Shown: positions 1-8,972 of the stretch, piece by piece
How the letters are laid out: every line of letters starts with the position of its first letter
How positions within the stretch are numbered: position 1 is the stretch's first letter
Origin: Pelosinus propionicus DSM 13327
Lineage (GTDB): Bacteria > Bacillota > Negativicutes > DSM-13327
DNA: 64,000 nucleotides
Assembly: GCF_900114615.1 (NCBI RefSeq)
Contig: NZ_FOTS01000006.1
Coordinates: 1 to 64,000 of the forward strand
Direction of reading: 5' to 3'
The notes under the pieces: generated by a model
Databases searched by the model: none
Seen by the model: the letters and a program-made list of their open reading frames with translations, nothing else
What the model was told of the DNA's origin: nothing
Made by a program: the position numbers and the translations under genes

Positions 1-218
1 TAAACGATAATTTTGAAAAGCATTTTAGGTGAGACTACTGATTTTCTGCCTTTACGAGAATACGCTTTGTATAACAGCGAATAATCAAGTTGATCCATTA
101 TCTTACTTAACAGCCTGACCGAATCGTTTTCTGGTATGAGGATTTCGATAGGAAGCGGTAAAACTAGTTGATATGAATTTGTTTTTGTTGTAGGATTTAT
201 ATGTGTAAAGTTTTTCAT
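1..218 (-). CDS. IS1182-like transposase, N-terminal part (cut by window edge)
   Basis: Reading leftwards from an ATG at 218, an open frame of 72 codons runs off the window. The translation contains LIPENDSVRLLSKIMDQLDY and, a little further on, AYSRKGRKSVVSPKMLFKII, which is the typical N-terminal DUF772-type start of IS1182/IS5-like transposases. The catalytic DDE part lies outside the window, so intactness cannot be judged. A near-palindromic terminal-repeat-like sequence lies about 70 bases upstream of the start, as expected at an IS end. Confidence 0.75.
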   Translation of the reverse strand, partial: MKNFTHINPTTKTNSYQLVLPLPIEILIPENDSVRLLSKIMDQLDYSLLYKAYSRKGRKSVVSPKMLFKIIV

Positions 219-237
219 AGCAGTTTAATTCTACACC

Positions 238-267
238 AAGAGGCAGGTTCTTCGGAACCTGCCTCTT
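238..267 (+). terminator. Perfect 13-bp hairpin with TTCG tetraloop
   Basis: AAGAGGCAGGTTC (238-250), TTCG, GAACCTGCCTCTT (255-267), then a T-rich stretch on the plus strand. It sits between the transposase start and the IS end. It looks like an intrinsic terminator for plus-strand transcription. As there is no plus-strand gene before it, it may instead shield the IS or act as part of it. Confidence 0.5.
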
Positions 268-396
268 GTATTTTTAATACATATAAGGGACTATCTCAAT
301 TTCTTATTGAGACAGCCCCTTCTATTTAAAGAAGCAAAATCACAATCAATACGTATTTCTATAATTAAATTACTTGATCCCATGAGAAAACTCCAA

Positions 397-1074
397 TTAC
401 AAAGAATTCGTGGCTGATTCTAGAAACACAATATTATAAATGTCTTGTGGCTGTTTTACGACATAAGTGACATTGTGATCACTTAATTCTACCTCATCAC
501 GAAATCCCCACAACACGCCAATACTATCCATGCCAGCGTTTTTCGCTGTAAGCATATCTGTTTTAGAATCACCAACATATAATACTTCTTTGGAATCAAG
601 CTGCATTTGCTTGGCAATTTCTAAGGCAGCTAGAGGATCGGGCTTTTTAGCAAAACCAGCACGCTCACCATAAATAGCGCTAAAGACAACATCAGGAAAC
701 AAATATCGCAGTAGTTTATTAGTATAATCATTACGCTTGTTAGAATTTACGGCTATTGGCATCCCCTCATGATTGAAAGCTTTCAGCAAAGAAACAATTC
801 CTCCATATGGTTTTGTTTCTTTCTTGTAGTTTTTATGATACGCTTTGATAAATTTCTCTACCCCTTCTTCAATATATGCCAGTTCTATATCTTCCGGCAT
901 ACTTTGCTCAATTAAGTCATGAAAATCTTTATCAATTATTGCTCGATACTCTTCTTTTGCATGTATAGGATACCCATAGCTGGCAAGAACCTCGTTCACA
1001 CTATTAGAAATATCACTCAATGTATCCAATAAAGTACCATCTAAATCAAAGATAACTCCTTTATATCTATTCAT
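397..1074 (-). CDS. HAD-family phosphatase (phosphoglycolate phosphatase-like)
   Basis: A soluble HAD hydrolase of 225 residues. The nucleophile motif FDLDGTLLDT is at residues 8-17. A lysine motif (KKPDP) and the acidic motif VGDSKTDMLTAKNAG follow towards the C-terminus, in the order seen in Gph/PGP-type phosphatases with a helical cap. The frame opens further upstream, but the ATG at 1074 is preferred because AAAGG lies just before it and the extra residues fall in a dispersed repeat. Substrate specificity cannot be read from sequence. Lying beside polyol genes, it may dephosphorylate a sugar or polyol phosphate, or act in phosphoglycolate salvage. It stands apart from the next gene, with a repeat between. 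Confidence 0.85.
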   Translation of the reverse strand: MNRYKGVIFDLDGTLLDTLSDISNSVNEVLASYGYPIHAKEEYRAIIDKDFHDLIEQSMPEDIELAYIEEGVEKFIKAYHKNYKKETKPYGGIVSLLKAFNHEGMPIAVNSNKRNDYTNKLLRYLFPDVVFSAIYGERAGFAKKPDPLAALEIAKQMQLDSKEVLYVGDSKTDMLTAKNAGMDSIGVLWGFRDEVELSDHNVTYVVKQPQDIYNIVFLESATNSL

Positions 1075-1121
1075 CGGCAATACCTTTCCCATGGATTCTG
1101 CCATGGCGTTTAATATAAAAA

Positions 1122-1190
1122 GCAAAGACGCAAAGCACACAAAAGAGTCTATTTTAACATATCTTTGTGTCTTTGCGTACTCTGCATTTT
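1122..1190. repeat. Dispersed CAAAGACGCAAAG repeat, inverted pair
   Basis: GCAAAGACGCAAAG at 1122-1135 is matched in reverse by CTTTGTGTCTTTGC at 1163-1176 (one mismatch). The same words recur near 44024-44060 and 62262-62400. It can fold as a hairpin between the two HAD genes and might slow or stop transcription, but it has no clear U-tract. Confidence 0.7.
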
Positions 1191-1220
1191 AACGTTTCCT
1201 GGAAGAGACGTATGATTGCC

Positions 1221-2042
1221 CTAGCAAGTTTCTTCCAATGCTTCCTTAACTTGCTTTAATGAAGGGAATACCAGTGTAGGCTTTACTTCACTTTCAGGAA
1301 TGTCCACTAATTGACTTTCACCAGACAACACTAGAATCGTTGTTACATTATTTCCTTTTCCAAGAGCAATATCTGTATATAGTCGATCTCCAACAATCGC
1401 AATTTCATCTTCTTGGCAGCCAGTATTTTCTAATATATACTGCAGCGTATGAGCTGTCGGCTTACCAAAATACTCAGGCTTAGCACCAGTTGATGCCGTA
1501 ATTAATGCGCATATGGCTCCACAATCGGGAATATATCCGCCTTCTATGGGACAATTAAAATCAGGATTCACTGCTAAAAACCTTGCTCCATTTCGAATGA
1601 AAGTACATGCTTTCGTCAAATTATCATAAGCCAGAGAAGTATCAAAGCCGACAACCACAATGTCGGGATTTTCATCTACTAATAAAATCCCAGCTTCCTT
1701 AAAATCATTTTGCAGATATTCATTGCCCAGAACAAAGACAGTTTGATCTGCCGCATGCTTTTTCAGATAATTGATAATAACATGATTAGAAATAAGCATC
1801 ATATCTTCTTCTACGTAATACCCCATATTACGAATACGGTCCACATATACCTTGGTATTTTTGGAAGAGTTGTTCGTAAAAAATTTAAATTTAATTTTGT
1901 TCTTTTCCAGCGTATGCAAAAAGTCTATCGCACCGTCTAAAATCCGTTTCCCCAAATATACAGTACCATCTAAATCCATAACGAAGCATTTGATCTTTCT
2001 CAATATCTCTTGCTGCTGTGTCGTATTTATTACTGGCTCCAT
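1221..2042 (-). CDS. HAD-IIA phosphatase (NagD/AraL type)
   Basis: A HAD hydrolase of about 273 residues. The nucleophile motif MDLDGTVYLG lies near residue 24, FTNNSS gives the second motif, and the late part has GKPTAHTLQYIL and VGDRLYTDIALG, the layout of NagD/AraL proteins with an alpha/beta cap between motifs. An ATG also exists at 2048, but the one at 2042 sits at better spacing from AAGGAG. It starts 21 bases after the AraM-like gene ends, so the two are co-transcribed, as araL and araM are in Bacillus subtilis. The likely role is to dephosphorylate a polyol or sugar phosphate, perhaps as damage control or to remove a toxic intermediate. The exact substrate is unknown. Confidence 0.85.
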   Translation of the reverse strand: MEPVINTTQQQEILRKIKCFVMDLDGTVYLGKRILDGAIDFLHTLEKNKIKFKFFTNNSSKNTKVYVDRIRNMGYYVEEDMMLISNHVIINYLKKHAADQTVFVLGNEYLQNDFKEAGILLVDENPDIVVVGFDTSLAYDNLTKACTFIRNGARFLAVNPDFNCPIEGGYIPDCGAICALITASTGAKPEYFGKPTAHTLQYILENTGCQEDEIAIVGDRLYTDIALGKGNNVTTILVLSGESQLVDIPESEVKPTLVFPSLKQVKEALEETC

Positions 2043-2063
2043 CAACATGACTCCTTTCTATAA

Positions 2064-3428
2064 TTATATATATTTTTTAATATCGTGGGTGAACTCTTCT
2101 AATAGTCCCAAGTCAGATAATAAGTTAAGAATGGTATAACGGGGACGCACTTCTTTTGCTACCAAGAGGCTATCCAACACGGTTTGTTGATCAACACCAA
2201 CTTCCTCTGGCTTAATGGGTGCTCCAGCTCCCTTCATTAAACTTTCAACTCGGTCTGCTTTTTCTGCCTCCTTGGCAATGTTAATAATTTGGGGGAAATT
2301 TTCCTTGATGACTTGAATTCTAGAAATTCTTGCTTCTATGGAATTTCTGCCATCCTTTTCGCTCATAGACAAAATACCAGGTGCAGCCTTTCCATAAAGT
2401 TCACTGATTGATTCTCGCCACGCCTTTTCATCAAAAATACGAGCCTTGCCTACCGCTTCCTCAAAATCAACTTGTTTTTCTACTAACATTTCATAGAGTC
2501 TGGCTACAATAATACTAGTCAATCCTACCTTTGTACCATGCAGCAAAGCTTCTTTACCTTCAAATAAGAACTTCATCTCCCAAAAGTGAGAAATATGATG
2601 TTCCGCCCCTGATGCCGGACGAGAATTTCCTACAAAACTCATTGCAATCCCTGTACGAACTAAACCATCCATAACATTTTCAATTGCAATGTCTTCTCGA
2701 TTTTTTACCCCATCAATATTATCAACACATTTCTTAATCGCATCGCTTGAAATTTTAGCAGTGACATCACAATAATACTCATTATTTACGATGCGGCTTA
2801 TCTGCCAGTCACTTAATGCAGAATATTTTCCGATCATATCCCCAAGACCTGCTAAAATCATCCGCATAGGTGCTTTCTTTAAAATCTCAGTGTCACCAAT
2901 AATAACTTTCGGATAGGAAGATTCCACACTGGTTTTTAGATTATCAATAATTAATGCGGAGCTGTCAGAAGCATATCCATCCATAGAAGGTGCAGTCGCC
3001 ACTACAATAGACGGGATATTGGTTCTACGGCTGATGAATTTTACAATATCATTTAAAGTTCCTGATCCTACTGTAACTATGAGATCTGTATTTTTTTCGA
3101 CCTGCAACAGCAATTTTCCAACTGCCTCTTCATCTGGCACTAAATCTCGAGTCACTTTATATACGTAAGACTTATAAGATAAATGTTGTTCTGCAAGCAG
3201 CGAAGCGACTCTCTTCCCAGCTACTTCATACGTATTTGTATCAGCAACAAGCAACACTTTTTTCGCACCTAATGTTTTGACTACATCTGGCACTTGATTC
3301 AGAGCATCCTTTTCAATAATTACTTTTTCAATATTGATACTATGTGGTTTTCCACATTGGCATTCCAATTTGGCATTTAAAAAATCATTACTTTCTAATC
3401 TACCGATCGTATCCAATGTCAATTTCAT
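2064..3428 (-). CDS. araM: AraM/EgsA-like sn-glycerol-1-phosphate dehydrogenase
   Basis: A member of the iron-alcohol-dehydrogenase/G1PDH family of about 454 residues. It shows the NAD-binding VGSGTLNDIVKFIS and the APSMDGYASDSSA, AGLGDMIGKYSALSDW and HHISHFWEM segments, the latter holding family metal-binding histidines. AraM of B. subtilis makes glycerol-1-phosphate from dihydroxyacetone phosphate. Because this gene follows a sorbitol-type PTS that lacks its own dehydrogenase, it could instead oxidise an imported polyol phosphate; this is inference. Starts at 3437 (GTG), 3434 and 3428 are all open; 3428 has the best spacing from AGGA. It is separated from the PTS genes by a strong terminator and so may be expressed by readthrough or a weak promoter. 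Confidence 0.85.
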   Translation of the reverse strand: MKLTLDTIGRLESNDFLNAKLECQCGKPHSINIEKVIIEKDALNQVPDVVKTLGAKKVLLVADTNTYEVAGKRVASLLAEQHLSYKSYVYKVTRDLVPDEEAVGKLLLQVEKNTDLIVTVGSGTLNDIVKFISRRTNIPSIVVATAPSMDGYASDSSALIIDNLKTSVESSYPKVIIGDTEILKKAPMRMILAGLGDMIGKYSALSDWQISRIVNNEYYCDVTAKISSDAIKKCVDNIDGVKNREDIAIENVMDGLVRTGIAMSFVGNSRPASGAEHHISHFWEMKFLFEGKEALLHGTKVGLTSIIVARLYEMLVEKQVDFEEAVGKARIFDEKAWRESISELYGKAAPGILSMSEKDGRNSIEARISRIQVIKENFPQIINIAKEAEKADRVESLMKGAGAPIKPEEVGVDQQTVLDSLLVAKEVRPRYTILNLLSDLGLLEEFTHDIKKYI

Positions 3429-3556
3429 TGCCATCACATCCTATTCATATTTTTAGAAAGAATACTCATCTTTTCTGACTCTTATTTATTTCTCAAGGTT
3501 ATAAACCGTATTTTGCAAATCTTGATGCGGCATCCCATCAGCACATCGTTTTTAAA

Positions 3557-3597
3557 AAAATTGCTATTTGTTCTTTAAGGAGACAAATAGCAATTTT
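3557..3597 (-). terminator. Intrinsic terminator after srlB
   Basis: AAAATTGCTATTTGT (3557-3571) pairs with ACAAATAGCAATTTT (3583-3597). Read on the minus strand, the 15-bp stem is followed by a run of T. It should end, at least partly, the sorbitol-type PTS transcript just before araM. Confidence 0.85.
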
Positions 3598-3606
3598 CTT
3601 ACTTTT

Positions 3607-3972
3607 TTAATTGCCTTCGATTCGAATAATATCATGCAGAGAGATCTCCGGATGACCTTCGCCCCTTAATTCAATCTGCCCTGGCAATTCGACTGTATCG
3701 CTGCCAGTGAATTTAAATGTGCAGTGTCCCAATTCCTCCAACGTTTTAAGTGCCTCATCTCCAATAGCCGTAATCGTATATTGTGTTTTTCCTAAGGTTA
3801 CTCTATCGCCAACTTGAATTGGTCTTTTAATTTCTCCTGTTGTGTGCATAATCGAAATTTCTTCTAAGCCATCTAAAGGGCATGTATCAAAGATAATAAG
3901 ATCCCCAGTAGATTCCATTAATTCGCTAGCCATATCTCCTATGCTCGTCACTACAACTTCATATTTCATCAT
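3607..3972 (-). CDS. srlB: PTS sorbitol/glucitol-type EIIA component
   Basis: A 121-residue cytoplasmic EIIA of the glucitol family, about the usual length. The sequence around ISIMHTTGE places the expected phosphorylatable histidine at residue 43. It takes phosphate from HPr and passes it to the EIIB domain of SrlE. It is last in the row srlA, srlE, srlB, after which there is an intrinsic terminator. Sorbitol specificity is by family only; a different polyol is possible because the matching dehydrogenase SrlD is missing here. Confidence 0.93.
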   Translation of the reverse strand: MMKYEVVVTSIGDMASELMESTGDLIIFDTCPLDGLEEISIMHTTGEIKRPIQVGDRVTLGKTQYTITAIGDEALKTLEELGHCTFKFTGSDTVELPGQIELRGEGHPEISLHDIIRIEGN

Positions 3973-4042
3973 TCACTTCCCTCTCATTTCATAATGTGTG
4001 TCTTCAGGAATCAACCATAAGAGAAGCAATATTTCTCTACAT

Positions 4043-5017
4043 TTAACCAAATAATCCTATGCCCATGAAATAAGCAATTACTACCGATAAAGGACCTGTC
4101 ACCAATCTTGACATGAGGATAACAGGTACCCCAAGTTCAATCGTTTCTGGTTCCGCCTCACCTAAGCTCAAGCCCACAGGCAAGAAGTCGCAGCCAACTT
4201 GAGGATTGATCGCAAATAAGGCCGGCAGAGCAAACTGTGGAGGAATATGGCCTGCACCAATTTCAACACCAATCAAAACGCCTACTACCTGAGCAATAAC
4301 TGCACCTGGTCCTAGCATCGGCGATAATACTGGCAGAGAGCATATAACAGATATAATCAATAATCCAGGAAGGCTTCCTGCATAAGGAGAAACTACATTT
4401 GCCACAATATTTCCTAGACCTGACTGCAAAATGATACCAATAATCATACTTACGAAAGCCATAAAGGGTAGAATGCTGGTCATAACCGTATTAATTGTAT
4501 GACGACCGGATTGAAAGAAAACCCCGACTACGCCACCTACGGCTTTACCAAATCGAGCCAGGATATTTCCCTTTTCTGCCGGAGCTTCCTGCGCTGCTTG
4601 CTGCGTAGCTGCTGCTGGCGCAGTTGAAGGTTCAGGAGGAGTATATTCCCCTTCAAATAAGGTAAGGCAGGATTCCTTAACACCTGAAACATAAATGTCT
4701 TCTGTAATAAACTGAGCTAACGGTCCGGACTTTCCTACAGGCAATACATTCACAGTGAAAATTCTTTTTTTCGGATATACACCGCAGCGTGCAGTACCGC
4801 CGCAATCAACAACGGCAACAGCAATCTGATCATCGGGAACACCTGTTTTAAATCCATTTACCAGCTCTGCACCAAGCATTTCTGCAATTTTAACTGCTAC
4901 AGGATGAAGATCACCACCAGTGATACACACTACTTTATTCCTTGTTTCTGTGGTTCTTATAATCAAAGGACCACCAAATCCACCTGGACCTTTTTCAATT
5001 CGAACTGCATTACTCAT
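4043..5017 (-). CDS. srlE: PTS sorbitol/glucitol-type EIIBC component
   Basis: A protein of 324 residues. An N-terminal EIIB domain (about 1-120) carries the motif [12 protein letters not shown] at 71-82, holding the cysteine that is phosphorylated. An Ala/Pro/Gln-rich linker at about 128-150 leads to a membrane part with several hydrophobic segments (from about 165) and the conserved [25 protein letters not shown]. It is the partner of SrlA and SrlB in uptake and phosphorylation of a sugar alcohol. It lies 37 bases after srlA and has its own good ribosome site. Confidence 0.93.
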   Translation of the reverse strand: MSNAVRIEKGPGGFGGPLIIRTTETRNKVVCITGGDLHPVAVKIAEMLGAELVNGFKTGVPDDQIAVAVVDCGGTARCGVYPKKRIFTVNVLPVGKSGPLAQFITEDIYVSGVKESCLTLFEGEYTPPEPSTAPAAATQQAAQEAPAEKGNILARFGKAVGGVVGVFFQSGRHTINTVMTSILPFMAFVSMIIGIILQSGLGNIVANVVSPYAGSLPGLLIISVICSLPVLSPMLGPGAVIAQVVGVLIGVEIGAGHIPPQFALPALFAINPQVGCDFLPVGLSLGEAEPETIELGVPVILMSRLVTGPLSVVIAYFMGIGLFG

Positions 5018-5053
5018 AACACTCCCGCCTCCCTATCATTACTTTTCGCCCAA

Positions 5054-5590
5054 TTATGCCTTTACGGTTTGATTATTTTTGCGATTCATCATATAGATGG
5101 TCATTCTTTCCGTTAAAATGCCTCTAATTAAGATTACAATCACACCAGTAATAAAATAGCGGACTGCTAATTCACCTAACGGAAGACCCAAAGCTGTGAT
5201 ACCGCTGGAAATCCCTACCCATACAAATAATTCAGCAGCATTGGCATGCGGAAACAAACCAGTAATCGGATGAACAAAAGATATGGACGCATCCATAAAT
5301 GCAGGTTTATACTTTTCCGGCAAAAACCTGCCAAAACTATAGCAAATTGGATTCGTTAGAAAAAATACAGCCATAATAGGAAATATCGTATAGCGTAAAA
5401 TAATATTTTTCGTGGCAGCCTTGGCAATCCGATTCACTCGTTCTTCTCCAATTAAACCAATCAATGAGTTTACCGCCGTAATAAGAACAATCAGTGTCGG
5501 AAGAATCCCCGTAACTAAGCCTACAAAAACTTCTCCACCTTTTTGAAATAGTGCAATGAAACTTTGAGCTAAGTGCGCTAATACCAGCAT
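5054..5590 (-). CDS. srlA: PTS sorbitol/glucitol-type EIIC2 component
   Basis: A 178-residue membrane protein of the glucitol EIIC2 family, with hydrophobic stretches near 22-45, 68-90 and 120-160, and the family segments FLTNPICYSFGRFLPEKYKP and GLFPHANAAELFVWVGI. It forms the rest of the sugar channel with SrlE. It is preceded by GGGAGG and followed closely by srlE; gutM lies about 100 bases upstream, as in enterobacterial and clostridial gut operons. Confidence 0.93.
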   Translation of the reverse strand: MLVLAHLAQSFIALFQKGGEVFVGLVTGILPTLIVLITAVNSLIGLIGEERVNRIAKAATKNIILRYTIFPIMAVFFLTNPICYSFGRFLPEKYKPAFMDASISFVHPITGLFPHANAAELFVWVGISSGITALGLPLGELAVRYFITGVIVILIRGILTERMTIYMMNRKNNQTVKA

Positions 5591-5693
5591 GAAATTTTAC
5601 CTCCCTTTACTTTTTCCTTGTACCATTTTCCCCATTTAAACGACTTCCCTAACGCCTCCTTTCCAAACGTACGAATCCATATAGACAAATCAA

Positions 5694-6068
5694 TTACATA
5701 GCCTGCAGCTTTAATAATTGACTTTCAATCTGATTTAACGCATCCAGCATTGCTGTATTCTTACTGTCTTCTCTGTGTATTTTTTCTTTTAGTTGACTGA
5801 TGCTGCACCCATTAACTTCTTTAAAATTCTTGAATCTAGCTAAGATGCTAAACCCTTTCATCATTCGACCTTCTATAATATCTCCGACTTCATTGCTGAC
5901 CAGAATAACAATCGTACCAGCAGACAGCTTTCTTTTTTTTGAACCGATGCCAATAACTCCTTTTTTTCTTAGTTCATCAACATTACTTCGAAAGTCTTTT
6001 ACTTGAAAATACGTTAAAATCATTTGCAGGACATAAAACAAGAAGGCAATCAGCAGTAATTTTTCCAT
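5694..6068 (-). CDS. gutM: Glucitol operon activator GutM
   Basis: A 124-residue GutM/SrlM family protein. Residues 3-21 (LLLIAFLFYVLQMILTYFQ) form one membrane segment, followed by the family core NVDELRKKGVIGIGSKKRKL. In Escherichia coli, GutM activates the gut operon alongside a repressor. Here it heads the PTS genes and follows a SorC-type regulator. A strong AAGGAGG precedes the ATG. Confidence 0.9.
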   Translation of the reverse strand: MEKLLLIAFLFYVLQMILTYFQVKDFRSNVDELRKKGVIGIGSKKRKLSAGTIVILVSNEVGDIIEGRMMKGFSILARFKNFKEVNGCSISQLKEKIHREDSKNTAMLDALNQIESQLLKLQAM

Positions 6069-6236
6069 ACTTTTCCTCCTTTTTTTCTGTAAACAATAGT
6101 AGTTTAAGATGTCTTGACCGATAATTCCAAATTTTCTAATAATATTTTAAGGGAAAATAGAAAGATTCAACTTGAAAATGATGAATACTTTCCCTTGAAA
6201 CGAACTAGACCGCCACATAAATCATTTTATCTCTTT

Positions 6237-7199
6237 CTACTTATCATTTTTATAATCATTAATTGCTACTGCATTACTATAGTTTGTGATGAGTACATCA
6301 ATGACTTTGCTATGCAAAGCACCAATTATTGCCTTTACTTTTTTCTCACCACAAGCTACGCCAATCACCGTTTCAATTTCTTTTAAATCCGTTAAATTAA
6401 TTCCTACCACTCTCTTATTAAAATCAAATCGATCCGCATTACCATTTATATCGTAAAATTGCAGGCAGATATCTCCTACTACACCTATTTGAGCAAATTC
6501 ATTCGTATCATCTTCATTAAAATATCCTGAAGTCATCATCGTTGACCCCATATCTGTCGGTGAACCAATTCCCACAATGCCAATATTACACAACTTGGAA
6601 TGATCAATCACTTCTTTAATACTCTGTTCTTTTAGCAGTGCTTTTTTTACATTTTCGTTACTGACTACAGCAGGGGCATGCAGCAATTTAAAATTTCCAC
6701 CAAAAGCTTGTGCAAATCCCATAACAATATCATTCGGATGAATATCAATTTTAGATTGCCCTACCCCTCCAATCAAAGGAATGAAGGTTAATTTTCTTTT
6801 TTCGTTACTATTGATATGTTCTGCAATTGCCTTAAGAGTAGTTCCCATTGAAATTCCAAGAGTATCACCATCTTTTACAATCCTTCGCAAATATTTGGCA
6901 GCCGCTTTTGCCAGCTGTCTTTTTTGCATCACTTCGTCAGCCTCATCTTCAACAATGAGCACTTCTCTAATCTTAAACCGCTGTTCAGTTCGCCTCTCCA
7001 ATTCCTCAAAATCACGCTCAAAAGGGTTAATAATTTCAATCTTTACAATGCCTAAATCTCGCCCCTCTTTTAACAGTCTTGAAATCGTAGGCCTTGAAAC
7101 TCCCAGGATATTACTAATTTCATTTTGCGTATAATACTCTTCATAATATAATTTACAGCATTTCACAATTAGACGACTATCATCAACTATCTTTTGCAT
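6237..7199 (-). CDS. SorC/DeoR-family sugar-responsive regulator
   Basis: A DNA-binding regulator of 320 residues. The N-terminal helix-turn-helix includes YTQNEISNILGVSRPTISRL, followed by a sugar-phosphate-binding domain with GISMGTTLKAIAEHI and ending in IGALHSKVIDVLITN, typical of the SorC family. The frame opens at a TTG, but the ATG at 7199 sits right behind GGGGGGAG and is chosen. A sigma-A promoter (TTGTCA, 17, TATTAT) lies upstream at 7249-7277. It is positioned to control the sorbitol-type PTS genes just downstream and likely its own gene; its inducer is probably a phosphorylated polyol. Confidence 0.9.
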   Translation of the reverse strand: MQKIVDDSRLIVKCCKLYYEEYYTQNEISNILGVSRPTISRLLKEGRDLGIVKIEIINPFERDFEELERRTEQRFKIREVLIVEDEADEVMQKRQLAKAAAKYLRRIVKDGDTLGISMGTTLKAIAEHINSNEKRKLTFIPLIGGVGQSKIDIHPNDIVMGFAQAFGGNFKLLHAPAVVSNENVKKALLKEQSIKEVIDHSKLCNIGIVGIGSPTDMGSTMMTSGYFNEDDTNEFAQIGVVGDICLQFYDINGNADRFDFNKRVVGINLTDLKEIETVIGVACGEKKVKAIIGALHSKVIDVLITNYSNAVAINDYKNDK

Positions 7200-7248
7200 A
7201 TCTGCTCCCCCCAATTATGTTGTTAGTATATTTATCCAGTTCACCAAA

Positions 7249-7277
7249 ATAATATAGTATTAACCACAAATTGACAA
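7249..7277 (-). promoter_or_regulatory. Sigma-A promoter for the SorC regulator and PTS genes
   Basis: On the minus strand TTGTCA (7272-7277) and TATTAT (7249-7254) are 17 bases apart, about 50 bases before the regulator start. Confidence 0.65.
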
Positions 7278-7386
7278 TAATAATTTCTTCAATCCTTCAG
7301 GAAACTAAGAATTATCCTATACTAACGTTTATTCATTTTTAGGAGAACATTACCCTATTGCAAAGAATGCAACTTCTATGAATTTC

Positions 7387-8679
7387 TTATGCAAATAATT
7401 TATCTTGAAGCCTTCTCATTTGGAGAATGAAAGAATCCTCGCGCAGCTGCACCATATCATAGGTAATAAGATCACCCTTCTTAACATCTTGTTTTAATAT
7501 TGTATCTTTGTTGACTAAGCCAACAGGCAGGGCATTCATTTGTTTCGCTATTTCATATCTTTCAATTGTTCCATAGACAGTATATCCACCAATTCCATCT
7601 AAATGATCACCTGCTTTTAGATCCTTTTTAGCAACGGTTATCACTTCTGATACTAGACCTCCCATTGGTGCAATTGTGGCTTGATGATCCAATACAGCCT
7701 TAGCTGCCGACAAAGGAGTTTCTAAGCTGCATAAATGATAGGGACGATACAATATATAATTAGGCCCTTTCCCCATACTTACGTATTCCATCTCAGCTCT
7801 TACTTCAGGCAGTTTACTTGTCACGATTACAAATACTCCAGGAGCAATACCATTCACGAAATCTACAACACCATACTGATTTAATACTCCATTTTCTTCT
7901 TTTAAGCTAAGTAACTGCGGCAGATCCTTGACCTCACCACTGATGCCATGCCCTCCTCTTACATCGCAGATGTAACCAGTAGCATTAGACATACATGCCA
8001 TCTCAACCATTGTTTTCGTTCCTTCTTTAAATGATGCCAGCATGTGCGGACTAACGCCCCTTCTAGTAGCTTCTTCCAAAACAGTATCTGGGTTACAATC
8101 AAAATCCAGTACGTTATTTTTACCTTTTCCGATTACCCTAACCTCGAACCCTGACGCTACTGCAAAATCATATAGTTCCTTCACTGCCCCTGGCTCATCG
8201 CCTGCAGCCCCAGTATAAATAACACCTGCCGCGTCAGCAAATTTCTTTAGGATGGGTCCAATTACAACATCCGCTTCTGCATTCAACATTACAATATGTT
8301 TCTTGCCAAGTATCGTATCTAAAGCAATTTTTGCTCCTACTTCTGTCACTCCTGTTGCATCAATAACAACTTGGATGACTTCCGATTTAGTAGCAACATC
8401 ACTATGATCCCCAATAACAGACTTGCCTTCTTTAATAAACGCATCTGCTTCGGCAGCAGTCTTAGCATATTTAATATTACTTTCATCAATTCCTGCATGC
8501 AAAAATGCTTTTTTGGCATTTTCTATATTAATATCTACAACGACTGCCGGTGTCATGCCTTTCATCAGGGTCATCTGACTGATCATACCTTTTCCCATCT
8601 GCCCCGCTCCAATGATACCTGTCAATATGTTCTTTCCGTTCTTTTCTAATTCTTCTAATTTATAATTTAATCCCAGCAT
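7387..8679 (-). CDS. Homoserine-dehydrogenase-like NAD(P) oxidoreductase with C-terminal SAF domain
   Basis: A soluble protein of 430 residues. A Rossmann motif GIIGAGQMGKGMISQ lies at 21-35, a homoserine-dehydrogenase-like middle part includes VIDATGVTEVGAKIALD and TGAAGDEPGAVKELYDF, and a SAF domain follows at about 345-415. This family occurs near polyol and rare-sugar genes; some relatives act on branched or short sugar acids, but I cannot name the substrate. It has its own sigma-A promoter and AGGAGG site, and precedes the SorC-regulated PTS genes. It probably works on the compound brought in by the sorbitol-type PTS (inference). Confidence 0.8.
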   Translation of the reverse strand: MLGLNYKLEELEKNGKNILTGIIGAGQMGKGMISQMTLMKGMTPAVVVDINIENAKKAFLHAGIDESNIKYAKTAAEADAFIKEGKSVIGDHSDVATKSEVIQVVIDATGVTEVGAKIALDTILGKKHIVMLNAEADVVIGPILKKFADAAGVIYTGAAGDEPGAVKELYDFAVASGFEVRVIGKGKNNVLDFDCNPDTVLEEATRRGVSPHMLASFKEGTKTMVEMACMSNATGYICDVRGGHGISGEVKDLPQLLSLKEENGVLNQYGVVDFVNGIAPGVFVIVTSKLPEVRAEMEYVSMGKGPNYILYRPYHLCSLETPLSAAKAVLDHQATIAPMGGLVSEVITVAKKDLKAGDHLDGIGGYTVYGTIERYEIAKQMNALPVGLVNKDTILKQDVKKGDLITYDMVQLREDSFILQMRRLQDKLFA

Positions 8680-8720
8680 TTACTCGTCCTCCTACTTTAT
8701 TTATTCACAATATCTCGCTT

Positions 8721-8790
8721 ATTTTTACATTTGTTCAGCGCCTTTACCTATGTTTACACTTAGTATACTTTCATTTTTTAGAATAGTCAA
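8721..8790 (-). promoter_or_regulatory. Sigma-A promoter with two direct repeats in the leader
   Basis: TTGACT (8785-8790) and TATACT (8762-8767) on the minus strand are 17 bases apart. Just downstream, TGTAAACAT (8750-8758) and TGTAAAAAT (8721-8729) form a direct repeat 29 bases apart, which could be an operator for the nearby SorC protein. The operator role is inference. Confidence 0.7.
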
Positions 8791-8879
8791 TTATTTTTTA
8801 TTGCTTTTTTTTATTTATTTTTTACTATTTTTTTATTATTTTTTTCGTTAAAACGACAATAATATTACCATTGCAAAGT

Positions 8880-8918
8880 TAAAAAAAATCAAATTCTTTA
8901 TATATAAAGAATTTGATT
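8880..8918 (-). terminator. Intrinsic terminator of the first galactitol PTS operon
   Basis: AATCAAATTCTTTATA (8887-8902) is followed directly by its exact complement (8903-8918); on the minus strand the 16-bp palindrome runs into eight T. It closes the operon that begins near 14.36 kb. Confidence 0.85.
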
Positions 8919-8972
8919 GGTCTACAATTTTCATTTGAATAACAATAGCGTAATTCGGCAGTCTTTTAGGAT

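Larger units (their letters stand above)
1..321 (-). mobile_element. End of an IS1182-like insertion sequence
   Basis: The transposase fragment at 1-218 is followed at 285-321 by a near-palindrome, GGGACTATCTCAAT, TTCTT, then ATTGAGACAGCCCC, which resembles the end sequence of IS1182-type elements. The outer boundary and any target duplication cannot be fixed because the other end is outside the window. The boundary at 321 is an inference. Confidence 0.5.

Noticed and set aside
6114-6386. 90-codon plus-strand frame between gutM and the SorC regulator
   Set aside because: It overlaps the regulator end, lacks a ribosome site and has random-looking composition.
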